Origin: CAWGJF01 sp963822905
Lineage (GTDB): Bacteria; Bacteroidota; Ignavibacteria; Ignavibacteriales; Ignavibacteriaceae
Length of the DNA: 64,000 nucleotides
Direction: 5' to 3'
Assembly (NCBI GenBank): GCA_963822905.1
Contig: CAWGJF010000007.1
Coordinates: 345,346-409,345 of the forward strand
A program made the translations under genes and the position numbers. Within the stretch, counting starts at the first letter, position 1. Each line of letters begins with the position of its first letter. The notes under the pieces are model-generated. The model was not told where the DNA came from. It saw nothing but the letters and a program-made list of their open reading frames with translations, and did no database searches. Positions 55,641 to 64,000 of this stretch are shown here, piece after piece.

Positions 55641-57002
55641 TTAACCGGTTAAAGCAAGTGAATCTTTTTCAAAATTAATGTGGTTTGAATAATCACCAAA
55701 TAATGTAGCAGAAGTTGCACGGTTAATTTTAATTGTAACGTATTCTCCTTTTTTTACTTCGTTTTGAAAGGGAAAAATTACTACTTTGTTTGTGTCTGTT
55801 CGTCCGGACAAAAACTGATCTGACTTTTTACTCAACCCTTCAACCAGGACAACTTCTTCCCGGCCGATCATTTGTTGATTTAGTTCAAGTGAAATCTGCT
55901 GCTGAAGATTAATTATTTCCTGCAGGCGTTTAGTTTTTATTTCTTCAGAAACATCATCTTCCATACGGAATGCTTTTGTACCTTCACGAGGAGAATATTT
56001 GAACATATAAGCGCCATCGTATTTTACTTCACGCATTACATCAAGTGTCATTACATGATCTTCATAAGTTTCCGTAGGAAAACCAGCAATTATGTCTGTT
56101 GAAAAACTCACCTCCGGAATTATCATTCGCGCTTTTTCAATCAATTTCAGGTAATGATCGATTGTGTAAGTTCTGTTCATCAATTCAAGAATTCTATTTG
56201 AACCAGACTGAACAGGCAAGTGAATGTAATTACAAATATTCGAATGTTCGGCAATCGTATAAAGAAGTTTATCTGAAAGATCCTGCGGATGTGAAGTTGT
56301 AAAACGAATTCTCATCGTTCTGTCAACAACAGCACAAGCTGCAAGTAAATCAGCAAAATCTCCGCCTTGAGCGGATTGTTCATCTTTATATGAATTTACA
56401 TTTTGCCCAAGAAGAGTAACTTCCTTAAAATTTCTTTTTGAAAGTTGCTTAACTTCTTCAACAACCGAAGTGAGTGAACGGCTTCTTTCTCTTCCCCGGG
56501 TAAAAGGAACGACACAAAAAGTGCAGAATTTATCACAACCGCGCATTACAGAAATCCATGCTGTTAAACCGTCTTCACGATACGGAATAATTTCATCGTA
56601 AGTTTCCGTGCGCGAAAGTTTAATTCCAATTCCTTTATTACCATTGTATGCTACATCGATTAGTTCAGGCAATCTCCTGTATTCATCCGGGCCGACAACA
56701 ACATCGACAATCTTCTTTTTTTCAATCAGATCTTCACGGAGTCTTTCAGCCATACAGCCGAGAACACCGACAAGCAAATCAGGTTTTGATAATTTCAAAT
56801 TCTTAAAATTTCCAAGTCTGCCATAAATTCTCTGCTCAGCATTTTCCCTGATGCTGCACGTATTCACAAAAATAATATCGGCTTCATCCATATTTTTCGT
56901 AATAGAATAACCGTTATTCTGCAAAATCCCTGAGACAATTTCAGTATCTGCAAGGTTCATCTGGCAGCCGTATGTTTCAATATATACTTTACTATTGTTC
57001 AT
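55641..57002 (-). CDS. miaB: tRNA-2-methylthio-N6-dimethylallyladenosine synthase
   Basis: The 453-residue radical SAM methylthiotransferase modifies A37 of tRNA. UPF0004 domain: ETYGCQMNLADTEIV and NTCSIRENAEQRIYG. Cluster: RGCDKFCTFCVVPFTRGRERSR. A C-terminal TRAM domain follows. GCQMN identifies it as MiaB rather than RimO. A good promoter precedes the ATG. Confidence 0.96.
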   Translation of the reverse strand: MNNSKVYIETYGCQMNLADTEIVSGILQNNGYSITKNMDEADIIFVNTCSIRENAEQRIYGRLGNFKNLKLSKPDLLVGVLGCMAERLREDLIEKKKIVDVVVGPDEYRRLPELIDVAYNGNKGIGIKLSRTETYDEIIPYREDGLTAWISVMRGCDKFCTFCVVPFTRGRERSRSLTSVVEEVKQLSKRNFKEVTLLGQNVNSYKDEQSAQGGDFADLLAACAVVDRTMRIRFTTSHPQDLSDKLLYTIAEHSNICNYIHLPVQSGSNRILELMNRTYTIDHYLKLIEKARMIIPEVSFSTDIIAGFPTETYEDHVMTLDVMREVKYDGAYMFKYSPREGTKAFRMEDDVSEEIKTKRLQEIINLQQQISLELNQQMIGREEVVLVEGLSKKSDQFLSGRTDTNKVVIFPFQNEVKKGEYVTIKINRATSATLFGDYSNHINFEKDSLALTG

Positions 57003-57022
57003 TATTCACTTAAAAATGAGTT

Positions 57023-57053
57023 CAAATATAAAGCTTTAAAATACGCAGTTCAA
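57023..57053 (-). promoter_or_regulatory. Bacteroidota-type promoter of miaB
   Basis: On the minus strand (A)TTG at 57053-57051, a 20 bp spacer and TATATTTG (57030-57023) match the TTTG-N19/21-TAnnTTTG consensus. The -7 element ends 20 bp before the miaB ATG. Confidence 0.5.
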
Positions 57054-57112
57054 TCTATAAAGATATGTAAGCATACCTTCAAGATTGAAAGGAATGAGTT
57101 TTTGAGGATTAC

Positions 57113-57265
57113 TTAAAACTTTGTTAAAGAATAAAGCAATACGTTAAGAATGATAAAAGCAAACGCCCCTATTAATGTTGCGATAATAGCTTTTTTTCTT
57201 TTCTGTTCGCGGAATATTTCTCCCCCGAGTTGTGTTCTGTAACCAGCCTTGACGAATTCGAGCAT
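57113..57265 (-). CDS. Small single-pass membrane protein (50 aa)
   Basis: The minus strand from the ATG at 57265 encodes 50 residues ending with TAA at 57113. A polar start (MLEFVKAGYRTQLGGEIFRE) is followed by a lysine/arginine patch QKRKKA and one helix (IIATLIGAFAFIILNVLLY). Positive-inside topology would put the N-terminus in the cytoplasm. It lies in the 496 bp gap between miaB and the 57.5 kb T9SS gene, downstream of that gene's terminator. No family is recognised. The clean topology supports a real gene; a longer frame at 57172-57450 on the same strand looks less protein-like. The rest of this gap holds only the miaB promoter and the terminator. Confidence 0.55.
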   Translation of the reverse strand: MLEFVKAGYRTQLGGEIFREQKRKKAIIATLIGAFAFIILNVLLYSLTKF

Positions 57266-57452
57266 ACTTTCAATTTTTGTTTATAAATTTCGAAATTTTG
57301 TTTAATTGTTATATTTGTCGTTATTAAATCAATCTTAATGCCATCAGAAAAAGCCAATAATATCAAAAATTCTATAGTTGTAATTACAACATTACGCAAT
57401 TGTTGAAAATTGTACAGCACAATTTCCTGTGCCTGGAAAAGATATGACAAAA

Positions 57453-57476
57453 AAACCCCTCAAAAAAGAGGGGTTT
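57453..57476 (-). terminator. Terminator of the 57.5-60.7 kb T9SS gene
   Basis: On the minus strand AAACCCCTC, a T6 loop and GAGGGGTTT form a perfect nine-base stem followed by TTTT. It begins 23 bp after the stop codon. Confidence 0.88.
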
Positions 57477-57498
57477 GAAAGTGAAATTGAAACTAAAC

Positions 57499-60400
57499 CT
57501 ACTTCAACAAAAGCATCTTCATCGATTGAATAAATTCACCTGCCGTAAGTCTGTAAATGTAAACACCACTTGCAAGTCCTTGCCTACCGGCAGGCAGGTT
57601 TGACGCATCAAAATTTACTTCATATCTTCCTTCATTTTGGAATTCACTAACCAATGTTGCTACCTCTGCACCAAGTATGTCAAATACTTTTATTGTTACA
57701 TTTCCACTTTTAGGAATTTGGTATTTTATAGTTGTGCTCGGGTTGAATGGGTTTGGGTAATTCTGAAACAGATCGTAACTTGTAATTGATTCGTTCCCAT
57801 TATAATTAATTTCTTTAACATTACTTTTTTCTAAAACCGATTCATCTGAATATATTTTTGACATTGAATAAGCCGAATTAATGTTGTCATCAACAACCAA
57901 TTTTAATCTGACTGTTCTGTTTCCGATCCCTTGAGTATTCACTTCATAGGATATGTTTCCATATTCAAAAATGTTTTCTTCATTATAGGTAATATTATCA
58001 TATTCACCGATGATTTCTTCCGTATTTGCATCAACAAGTTGAACTTTGAAACTGACAAATTCATTGCCTGCCAATGCCTGTACTGCTGATAATGAATCAT
58101 TTATTCCATATTGAACACTATAGACAAAAGAAGAATTATCAGTAACACTTATTGGTTCTGATATTAAATACTCATTGAGGGTAGATAAATTATTAATTGG
58201 AATTGTGTCTGCTATTTCCACAAAATCTGCTGGTTGATTGTCAACCGTGATATCTCCCAAAGCAAAATAAAAATCTGCACTATCTATTGACACAACTCCT
58301 TCACGTCCCGAATGGAATGAGCTTAATTGTATTTTCTGAGGGATATAAAAACTGCCAAGACTATAACTCATTTTAAAATAATAAGGAATACCTGAATTAT
58401 GATCAAAAGACATTGCGTACATATTGTTTTTATCCGGTCCGTTTGCTATTTGTAGATTTTGCCCAACTGTATTTAATGTTCTCACAGTTGAAAGTGTGTT
58501 ATCTGCAAATTTATTTTCACCAGAAGATTCACTCCAGGCAAAAGCATAATATGGATCAATTGCATTATTATTTTTCTTACTTATATTGGGTGAAGATACT
58601 GCATATCCGCTGGTACCAAATACCCATTGTCTTGTTAGATTGTTGAGACCTTTAAATAATATTTTATATTCCTGTATCTGAACACAATCTCCTACACCTC
58701 CTCCTCCTGCACATACATAGCGACTTGCTACCCAGCAAAGCCTGGCAATATTATCAGTCTCCAATACAACAATTGAAGGACTAAAATTTTCTGAAAACCC
58801 GTTGTTTTCTGAAGGTGTTAAAATTGTGCCTGAAATTTGTGAGCCGCTTAGTGCTGCATACTTTATTGAAGAACCGGAAGCATTCTCCTCTTCCCAGGCA
58901 AGCTTTGTTATCCAGTTATAGAATGATATGGTTGGACTTTTAGAATTGCTGCCTGTTCCTGTTAATGAATGAGCACTGTATATTATAATATTAGAAACAT
59001 TAACTAAACCACCGCAGGCATATAAACTGCCTGTTGTTCCGTTTTTCCAGACTACAGTAAAATTTCCCATATAACTGCCCACAACAGGGGTTGCGCTAGT
59101 TGAGGCATAAGTTCCGGAAATTGCTGTGACATCTCCCTGGTACCTAAGCTGGTATGGACCATAGCCGTCTATGCTCCAAAAGTATTTTATTTCTATTTTT
59201 GAATCGTTGCCGTATTTCTCCTGGAACACAATAAACACATCGTAATAATCTGTATTGTTTACAGTCCAGTGTGAGTAGTCTATAGAAGGCTGTTTTCCTT
59301 CCCCGTTATCCAACGGCTGCCCGTTGTTTGCTATTATCCAGGAGTTTCCGTTGTTGGTGCTTGTCTCATACCATACCCTGCCAAGGCTTTCATAAACGTG
59401 GTGAAGAACTCCATCATCAGTTCTTACAAATTTTCTTTGCGAGTTGTTTTTGTAAGCGTTTGCATCGTCTGATAGCTGTGTGCCTTTATAATTAGCAGTT
59501 AACGTGGTTGCTTCTGTTATTGTTAAATCTGTTTGTGAGGATGGATTAAAATCCCCACCGAACCAATAGTAATTTCTTCCTCCGTATGAAACAGTTGATA
59601 TTGCTTTCACAGAATATTTTGAAAAGCCATAGCCTGGAATATTCTCATTTAATTCTTTGAAAGCTTCATTCTTTACAAAACCATCATTCTCGGCAGGATA
59701 TTGGTGAAATTGATTGTCAGTAGTAGGGTCTTTAAATAAAATATAGCCGTCGCTTATACCACCGGCTTCTACTAAATTATTTTTTATTGTCAGAGGCCAG
59801 ACAGTTTTGAAATTTCGGATTATAGATTTATCAAATACTATATCCGTTACAGAAAAATCGAAATTGCTATAATATATATTTTGATTTGCTATTGGCGATA
59901 CCCAATCACTATAATCCCACTTATAAGAATAATTTCTAACATTTGTATAATGCTCTAATGTCCCGTGTTCGACTGACCGAATAACATTTTTTCTAAAAAA
60001 TGCAGGTTGACCGGAAGTGATTTCCAGTCCTTCAGCTAGTAAATATCCAAAATTATCCTGGCTTCCTTCAACATAATTGTGTAATGTGACCGGCACTTTA
60101 AATTCATATTGATCAGGAGTGGAATTTGGATGCCAGAATGACCAGATCTCGACATCGTTATTTAACAACAACTGTTGTGGATCGTTATGGTCATATACAT
60201 CCTTTGCAGTGCCTTGTGATAAGAAAATCAATCCATTAGGCTGAAAATTAATATTAACATAGGTATCATGAGTCCAATATATACTAGTGTTCTGGCTCCA
60301 ATTTTCGTCTCTTAAATCAATCGTAAAAGAAAAATTATGTCCTCCTGTGCTATGAACTGTAAAATTCATTTTTCCCCAGGGGATTGTACCTAAAGTTGCA

Positions 60401-60669
60401 TTATTAACATCTTTAGGTTCATCAAATGCAACCTGGCTTGTGATTTCGCTCATTTGGAAATAATAGTCTTCTTGAAACACAGTTTTTTGATTAATTTTGT
60501 CCCAAGTCCAACAATATTCATCTGTAGTTACAGTAATACTAAAAGACTGTGTATCAAGATTTATAGGATGGAAAATTAATTCACCCGTCACACCACCTCC
60601 ATCCCCATTGGAAATTCCTGGCAATAATAATACAAAAAGTAGAATTATTATTGTATTGAATTTTTTCAT
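57499..60669 (-). CDS. Large secreted protein with T9SS sorting domain
   Basis: The 1056-residue protein has a signal peptide (about 1-22, GISNGDGGG). I recognise no known enzyme domain. The middle has sialidase/BNR-like repeats (VWYETSTNNGNSWI, an Asp-box-like SxNxGxxW) and several WxxExxSG stretches, suggesting a propeller. The C-terminus is a type A sorting domain (NYPNPFNPSTTIKYQIP, VFDILGAEVATLVSE, MKMLLLK). Between NFDAS and LASGVYIY it carries an extra NLPAGRQG, produced by a palindromic DNA insertion (57578-57598). AGAGGGG lies before the ATG. The gene is flanked by the terminator and by the lipoprotein array. Confidence 0.85.
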   Translation of the reverse strand: MKKFNTIIILLFVLLLPGISNGDGGGVTGELIFHPINLDTQSFSITVTTDEYCWTWDKINQKTVFQEDYYFQMSEITSQVAFDEPKDVNNATLGTIPWGKMNFTVHSTGGHNFSFTIDLRDENWSQNTSIYWTHDTYVNINFQPNGLIFLSQGTAKDVYDHNDPQQLLLNNDVEIWSFWHPNSTPDQYEFKVPVTLHNYVEGSQDNFGYLLAEGLEITSGQPAFFRKNVIRSVEHGTLEHYTNVRNYSYKWDYSDWVSPIANQNIYYSNFDFSVTDIVFDKSIIRNFKTVWPLTIKNNLVEAGGISDGYILFKDPTTDNQFHQYPAENDGFVKNEAFKELNENIPGYGFSKYSVKAISTVSYGGRNYYWFGGDFNPSSQTDLTITEATTLTANYKGTQLSDDANAYKNNSQRKFVRTDDGVLHHVYESLGRVWYETSTNNGNSWIIANNGQPLDNGEGKQPSIDYSHWTVNNTDYYDVFIVFQEKYGNDSKIEIKYFWSIDGYGPYQLRYQGDVTAISGTYASTSATPVVGSYMGNFTVVWKNGTTGSLYACGGLVNVSNIIIYSAHSLTGTGSNSKSPTISFYNWITKLAWEEENASGSSIKYAALSGSQISGTILTPSENNGFSENFSPSIVVLETDNIARLCWVASRYVCAGGGGVGDCVQIQEYKILFKGLNNLTRQWVFGTSGYAVSSPNISKKNNNAIDPYYAFAWSESSGENKFADNTLSTVRTLNTVGQNLQIANGPDKNNMYAMSFDHNSGIPYYFKMSYSLGSFYIPQKIQLSSFHSGREGVVSIDSADFYFALGDITVDNQPADFVEIADTIPINNLSTLNEYLISEPISVTDNSSFVYSVQYGINDSLSAVQALAGNEFVSFKVQLVDANTEEIIGEYDNITYNEENIFEYGNISYEVNTQGIGNRTVRLKLVVDDNINSAYSMSKIYSDESVLEKSNVKEINYNGNESITSYDLFQNYPNPFNPSTTIKYQIPKSGNVTIKVFDILGAEVATLVSEFQNEGRYEVNFDASNLPAGRQGLASGVYIYRLTAGEFIQSMKMLLLK
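57578..57598 (-). repeat. Palindromic 20-21 bp insertion inside a coding sequence
   Basis: CTTGCCTACCGGCAGGCAGG (57579-57598) is nearly self-complementary: eight Watson-Crick pairs, one G-T and one mismatch in ten. Flanking DNA (cacttgcaag and gcatcaaa) is shared with the sorting domain at 38.43 kb, which lacks it. Its GC content stands out. It keeps the frame and adds the peptide LPAGRQG. Confidence 0.75.
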
Positions 60670-60785
60670 AAAATACCCCTCTTTTGTGTATGATTATAAA
60701 TGGAAACCCTTTGTGGGTTTATATTGTTAAGGCCTTACTTTCCTTCGATAAGGATTTACTTATAACACTCTTTATTTAATAATCA

Positions 60786-62072
60786 TCACCTCGTTACTTT
60801 TATTAAAGTGGCTTTATTATTTAAATATTCGCCCATCACAGCTAAATTATTTATTGCCTTTGTACCACCATATATTATTCCTGTAAAGTTTGAAAGATCG
60901 AAGGTTTGAAACCTTATCCCATTAAAGTGAACCATCTTTTGTCCTTCTGCATAACGAGTTCCAAATAAGTATATATCGTTTGATCTGTAACTTGTCATCG
61001 TTTCAATTCCTAACCCTGTTGGCAATTGGTAAAGTAGTTTTACTTCTTTTGTGTTCACATCGAGACTAGCTATTTTATTTGATGCTATATACAATTGATT
61101 ATCATTGACCATAGATAACGAAAAGGCTTGAATAGATACCGGCGAGTTATCGCTGTTATAGATTATCTCTGTTTCAGAGGAATTTTTCAGTTCAATAACT
61201 ATAGTCGTAAAGTTAATATTTCTTGCAACCGCATAAGCTCTACCGGTTTTGGGGTTACCTGTTAAATCATAGAGCAACCACTGCGTATCAAAGTCAATCT
61301 TCGTCCAGCTTTGTCCATCAAAATGAACTATTGTTCCCCACGGCCCTATTCCCCAGATGTTATTTTTTGATGAGCCCCAGAGCTTTTCTATTGACTGACC
61401 CTGAGTCCAGTTTCCTGAGACAACAATATTTGTATAATTGCCATTTTGATATTTAATTACATTTCCGCTCGCAAAATAAATGAGGGCGGTATCCACGGCC
61501 CATATACCATATATGCCGCTGCTCGTTCCTGAATATGGTTGTAGTTTCCAGCCCATCCCATCCCATTTTATTATATTGGGATTACTTATATGCGTACCGT
61601 TTATTGTTGTATCCTCAGGACTGATGTAACCTACTGCCCAGATATTGTTCTCATCAAAAACCCATACATCATTAAAGTAGCTTGAGGAGTATTCATCACC
61701 AAATTCAAAGGTTTCAAAAGTGAAGTTCTGGCTAGTGGTGTCAAGGGTAGCTACCTGCAACTGGTTACTTGTTACCCTGTTTGCACTGTTGGTTGCCAGA
61801 AAACTATATGAGCTGTTTGGCAACAGCGAATCGACGTAAATCAGCGAATCTGCCTTATCCAGGTTTATTGTTTTAATTACCTGACTGTTTTGTTTTAGGG
61901 TAACGGTGGTAGGGAGTTGGAAGTTGGTGGTCGTTAATTTAATCCACGCTTCAGTGCAGGAAACATCTTCAAGCTTTAGATCAATTGTCTGTCCGCTTGG
62001 CGGTTCTACCGAGTTGCACGAATTGAACAGAGATAAAAGACAAATGGCAAGTAATTTAAAAGCTTTTTTCAT
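60786..62072 (-). CDS. Propeller-like lipoprotein, copy 1 (intact)
   Basis: The 428-residue protein has a lipoprotein signal with Cys19 (LSLFNSC). A fibronectin-III-like domain spans about 28-110 (LEDVSCTEAWIKL; PNSSYSFLATNSANRVTSNQ). A C-terminal propeller-like part has repeated (N)NIWxVG/GIG..G.I.H.DG motifs (ENNIWAVGYISPED; NIWGIGPWGTIVHFDGQSW; DIYLFGTRYAEGQK). It ends LIKVTR. Probable surface or periplasmic sensor or binding protein; function unknown. Only this copy of three is intact. A weak hairpin (AAACCC/GGGTTT) lies downstream at 60703-60719. Confidence 0.75.
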   Translation of the reverse strand: MKKAFKLLAICLLSLFNSCNSVEPPSGQTIDLKLEDVSCTEAWIKLTTTNFQLPTTVTLKQNSQVIKTINLDKADSLIYVDSLLPNSSYSFLATNSANRVTSNQLQVATLDTTSQNFTFETFEFGDEYSSSYFNDVWVFDENNIWAVGYISPEDTTINGTHISNPNIIKWDGMGWKLQPYSGTSSGIYGIWAVDTALIYFASGNVIKYQNGNYTNIVVSGNWTQGQSIEKLWGSSKNNIWGIGPWGTIVHFDGQSWTKIDFDTQWLLYDLTGNPKTGRAYAVARNINFTTIVIELKNSSETEIIYNSDNSPVSIQAFSLSMVNDNQLYIASNKIASLDVNTKEVKLLYQLPTGLGIETMTSYRSNDIYLFGTRYAEGQKMVHFNGIRFQTFDLSNFTGIIYGGTKAINNLAVMGEYLNNKATLIKVTR

Positions 62073-62149
62073 CTACTTCTCCGGTTTAAAATATAAGGCT
62101 GCTTTCCTTTGACAAGAAGTTATAAATAATACACTTCGTTTAATAATCA

Positions 62150-63469
62150 TCACCTTGTTACTTTTATTAAAGTGGCTTTATTATTATCATTAAAACCCAC
62201 AACAATTGCTAAATCTTTAATAGCAGATGATCCTAGAATAGGTATGAACAGGTCAGAATAATTTGTAATTGAAAAACTATACCCATTATAATGTACAAGT
62301 TCCTCGCCCTCAGGCAATCTATCACCGAAAAAGTAAATATCGTTTTTACCATATGCATCAACAGATAAAACACCATAACTATTAGGGAGAGAAAATAATG
62401 ATTCGGTTTGCTTTGTTCTAATATTAAATCGCCATATAGCATCATTACCAAGGTATATAAATTCGTTTCTAATAAAACATAAGGAAAAAGATTTTAAATG
62501 ATCCTCATTTAATGCGCTGTTGTATATTATATTTGTCGAGTTGTTTTTTAACTCAACTATTATTGTGTTGAAACTTTGGTCTGTAGCAACTGCGTAGGCA
62601 AAACCACTATTTGGATTACCTGTTATGTCATCAAACCTCCACTGCGTATCAAAGTCTATTTTCTTCCAGCTTTGTCCATCAAAATGAACTATTGTTCCCC
62701 ACGGCCCTATTCCCCATATATTATTTTCTGAGGAGCCCCATAACTTTTCTACTCTCTGTCCGTTTGGCAATGGAACATTGGTGAAGTCCTCATATTGGTA
62801 ATTGCCATTTTCATATCTCACTACTATACCGTTAGCAAAAAATATATGGCTAGTATCATATGCCCAAATTCCATCTATCCCACTCGATGTGCCTGAAAAA
62901 AGTTGCAGTTTCCAGCCTGTTCCATCCCATTTTATTATATTGGGATTACTTATATGTGTACCGTTAATCGTTGTATCCTCAGGACTGATGTAACCTACTG
63001 CCCAGATATTGTTCTTATCAAAAACCCATACATCATTAAAGTAGCTGGACTCAAAACCGTCACCAAACTCAAAGGTTTCAAAAGTAAAGTTCTGACTTGT
63101 TGTGTCAAGAGTAGCTACCTGCAACTGGTTGCTTGTTACCCTGTTTGCACTGTTGGTTGCCAGAAAACTATATGAACTATTTGGCAGTAGTAAATCTACA
63201 TAAAGTAAAGAATCTGATTCTATCCAGGTTTATTGTTTTTATTACCTGGCTGTTTTGTTTTAGCTCTATTGTTGCGGGAAGTTTTATGTTGATGATAAGG
63301 TAATCCAGGCTTCTGTGCAGGAAACATCTTCAAGCTTTAGATTTATTTCTAATCCGCTTGGCGGTTCTACGGAGTTGCAATTCGCTAATAATAAAAACAG
63401 AATTGTAATTAAAATAAGACTTGCTAATTGTAAACTTTTTACGCGAGGAGAGACTAAGCATAGCTTCAT
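62150..63469 (-). pseudogene. Propeller-like lipoprotein, copy 2 (two compensating frameshifts)
   Basis: The copy starts at 63469 with a lipoprotein signal (LLLANC, Cys31) and runs to EAWITLSST, where a TAA stops it at 63284. By alignment to copy 1, one base is missing near 63292. The frame then reads IKLPATIELKQNSQVIKTINLD and needs one base removed near 63222 to enter ESDSLLYVD and continue to the end (62150-63124 is open). The two shifts restore the frame, but the stop in between breaks the gene. The open part has no ATG start. It is either a recent pseudogene or carries paired sequencing errors. The C-terminal half differs clearly from copy 1. Confidence 0.75.
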
Positions 63470-63570
63470 AAAGCTTCCCTCTTTATTTTCGAAAAATATA
63501 TATCAAAAATTATGCTTTAATATAAAGTAAATATTTTTTTCATTATGACCCCTTAAGAATTTTTGAATGA

Positions 63571-64000
63571 TTAATTTCTTCCTATTGTTACAACTCCTGA
63601 AATTCCGTTTGAACCAACCAGTACAACAATGCCATCCTTTACATCCAGGCTGTAGTAGTTGCCACTTGATAAAGCTGCCTCTTCTATTTCTTTCCACCCC
63701 TCTCCATTGAAATATGCTGTAAATCCAAATCCTCCTGTAGCCCATATATCGTTTTTACCTGTTCCTCTTATTCTAAAAGTTGCATACTGGTCTGATATTT
63801 CTTCTTCTTTCCAGTTATCCATATCCGGTGTTGAAAATATTCCATCCCCGGCTGAATAGATTTTATATACAGAATTAAACCATACGTTCTTATTTTCTCG
63901 TTAAATGGTATTATTATCTTCTCTGTTGTGCTGTAGTTAATAATTCTATATATCTCCTGGTACCCTGTAAATAAAACTGTTTTATTATCATTCACCATTC
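63571..64000 (-). pseudogene. Propeller-like lipoprotein, copy 3 (partial, frameshifted)
   Basis: The minus strand holds the end of a third, more diverged relative that runs off the right edge. The frame MVNDNKTVLFTGYQEIYRI (as in copy 1 MVNDNQLYIASN) reaches IIIPFN and then shifts near 63895. The correct continuation is ENKNVWFNSVYKIYSAGDG, then MDNWKEEEISDQY, and it ends SGVVTIGRN at 63571. One missing base explains it. NDIWATGGFGFTAYFNGEGW is the same propeller motif as in copies 1 and 2. The N-terminus is outside the window. Confidence 0.65.

Larger units (their letters stand above)
60770..63469 (-). repeat. Tandem duplication of a lipoprotein gene
   Basis: Units 60770-62072 and 62134-63469 are direct repeats that include about 15 bp past the stop codon (taataatcatcacc). 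Identity is very high around the fibronectin-like/WAVG region and at the last 30 bp. It is much lower in the C-terminal third of the coding region. Confidence 0.8.

Noticed and set aside
57172..57450. 92-codon minus-strand frame in the miaB/T9SS gap
   Set aside because: It overlaps the better 50-residue membrane protein in another frame and shows no domain or topology signal.
60703..60719. AAACCC...GGGTTT hairpin after lipoprotein copy 1 as a terminator
   Set aside because: The stem is only six pairs and no T tract follows on the minus strand, so I mention it but do not list it.
1..64000. CRISPR arrays, tRNA or rRNA genes, insertion sequences, integrases
   Set aside because: No regularly spaced repeats, cloverleaf-like intergenic segments or transposase/integrase motifs were seen on reading; gaps between genes are mostly under 220 bp.

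Overview
The window is AT-rich, gene-dense bacterial DNA that looks like a member of the Ignavibacteriota (Bacteroidota/Chlorobi superphylum). The main reason is four secreted proteins ending in the type IX secretion (T9SS) sorting domain in its Ignavibacteria-style wording (NYPNPFNPxTxIxY, then V.KVFDxLGxExxTLV, ending in a lysine-rich tail). Other support is TTTG-N19/20-TAnnTTTG promoters of the Bacteroidota type and a Gram-negative envelope gene set (Kdo transferase, GT9 glycosyltransferases, LptE, Mla, Omp85). No rRNA, tRNA, CRISPR array, insertion sequence or phage gene was recognised.

Layout. 1-1.2 kb: start of an acyl-CoA synthetase, minus strand, cut by the window edge. 1.3-7.3 kb: a propeller-type sensor kinase, its NarL-type regulator and an FG-GAP/PKD T9SS cargo, with a shared C-rich motif upstream of both kinase and cargo. 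7.4-19.3 kb, plus strand: a DUF1579-like protein, LeuRS, SerRS, a heterodimeric ABC exporter, fructose-1,6-bisphosphatase, a GT9 transferase and KdtA. 19.3-33.2 kb, minus strand: DinB, isoaspartyl peptidase, a T9SS FG-GAP protein, a DPP7/DUF4476/kynA/kynU operon, UvrA, SpoVG and the Mla MCE transporter. 33.4-36.4 kb: a TakP-like TRAP transporter whose binding protein is convergent with its two permease genes. 36.4-57 kb: long minus-strand operons with YraN, RNase HII, UbiA, a T9SS protein, a frameshifted Omp85, PfkB, a GWxTD protein, RimO, CdsA, CPBP, DUF3108, GT9, Mpg, TPR, GT2, LptE, a receiver-less sigma-54 activator, an RNase Z-like protein, SPOR and MiaB. 57-64 kb: a small membrane protein, a large T9SS protein and a tandem array of three paralogous lipoproteins, two of them frame-broken.

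How it fits together. Most genes are housekeeping or envelope biogenesis. The accessory interest lies in the sensor/cargo cluster at 1.3-7.3 kb, the peptide-to-tryptophan catabolic operon at 22.5-27.2 kb, a palindromic in-frame insertion in a T9SS sorting domain at 57.6 kb, and the lipoprotein array at 60.8-64 kb. Five single-base frame breaks are visible: one in the Omp85 gene, two in lipoprotein copy 2, one in copy 3, and a compensating pair is included in that count for copy 2 (so four distinct positions in total: about 40,500, 63,292, 63,222 and 63,895). I cannot tell real decay from assembly error. I see no clear-cut new defence or mobile system.
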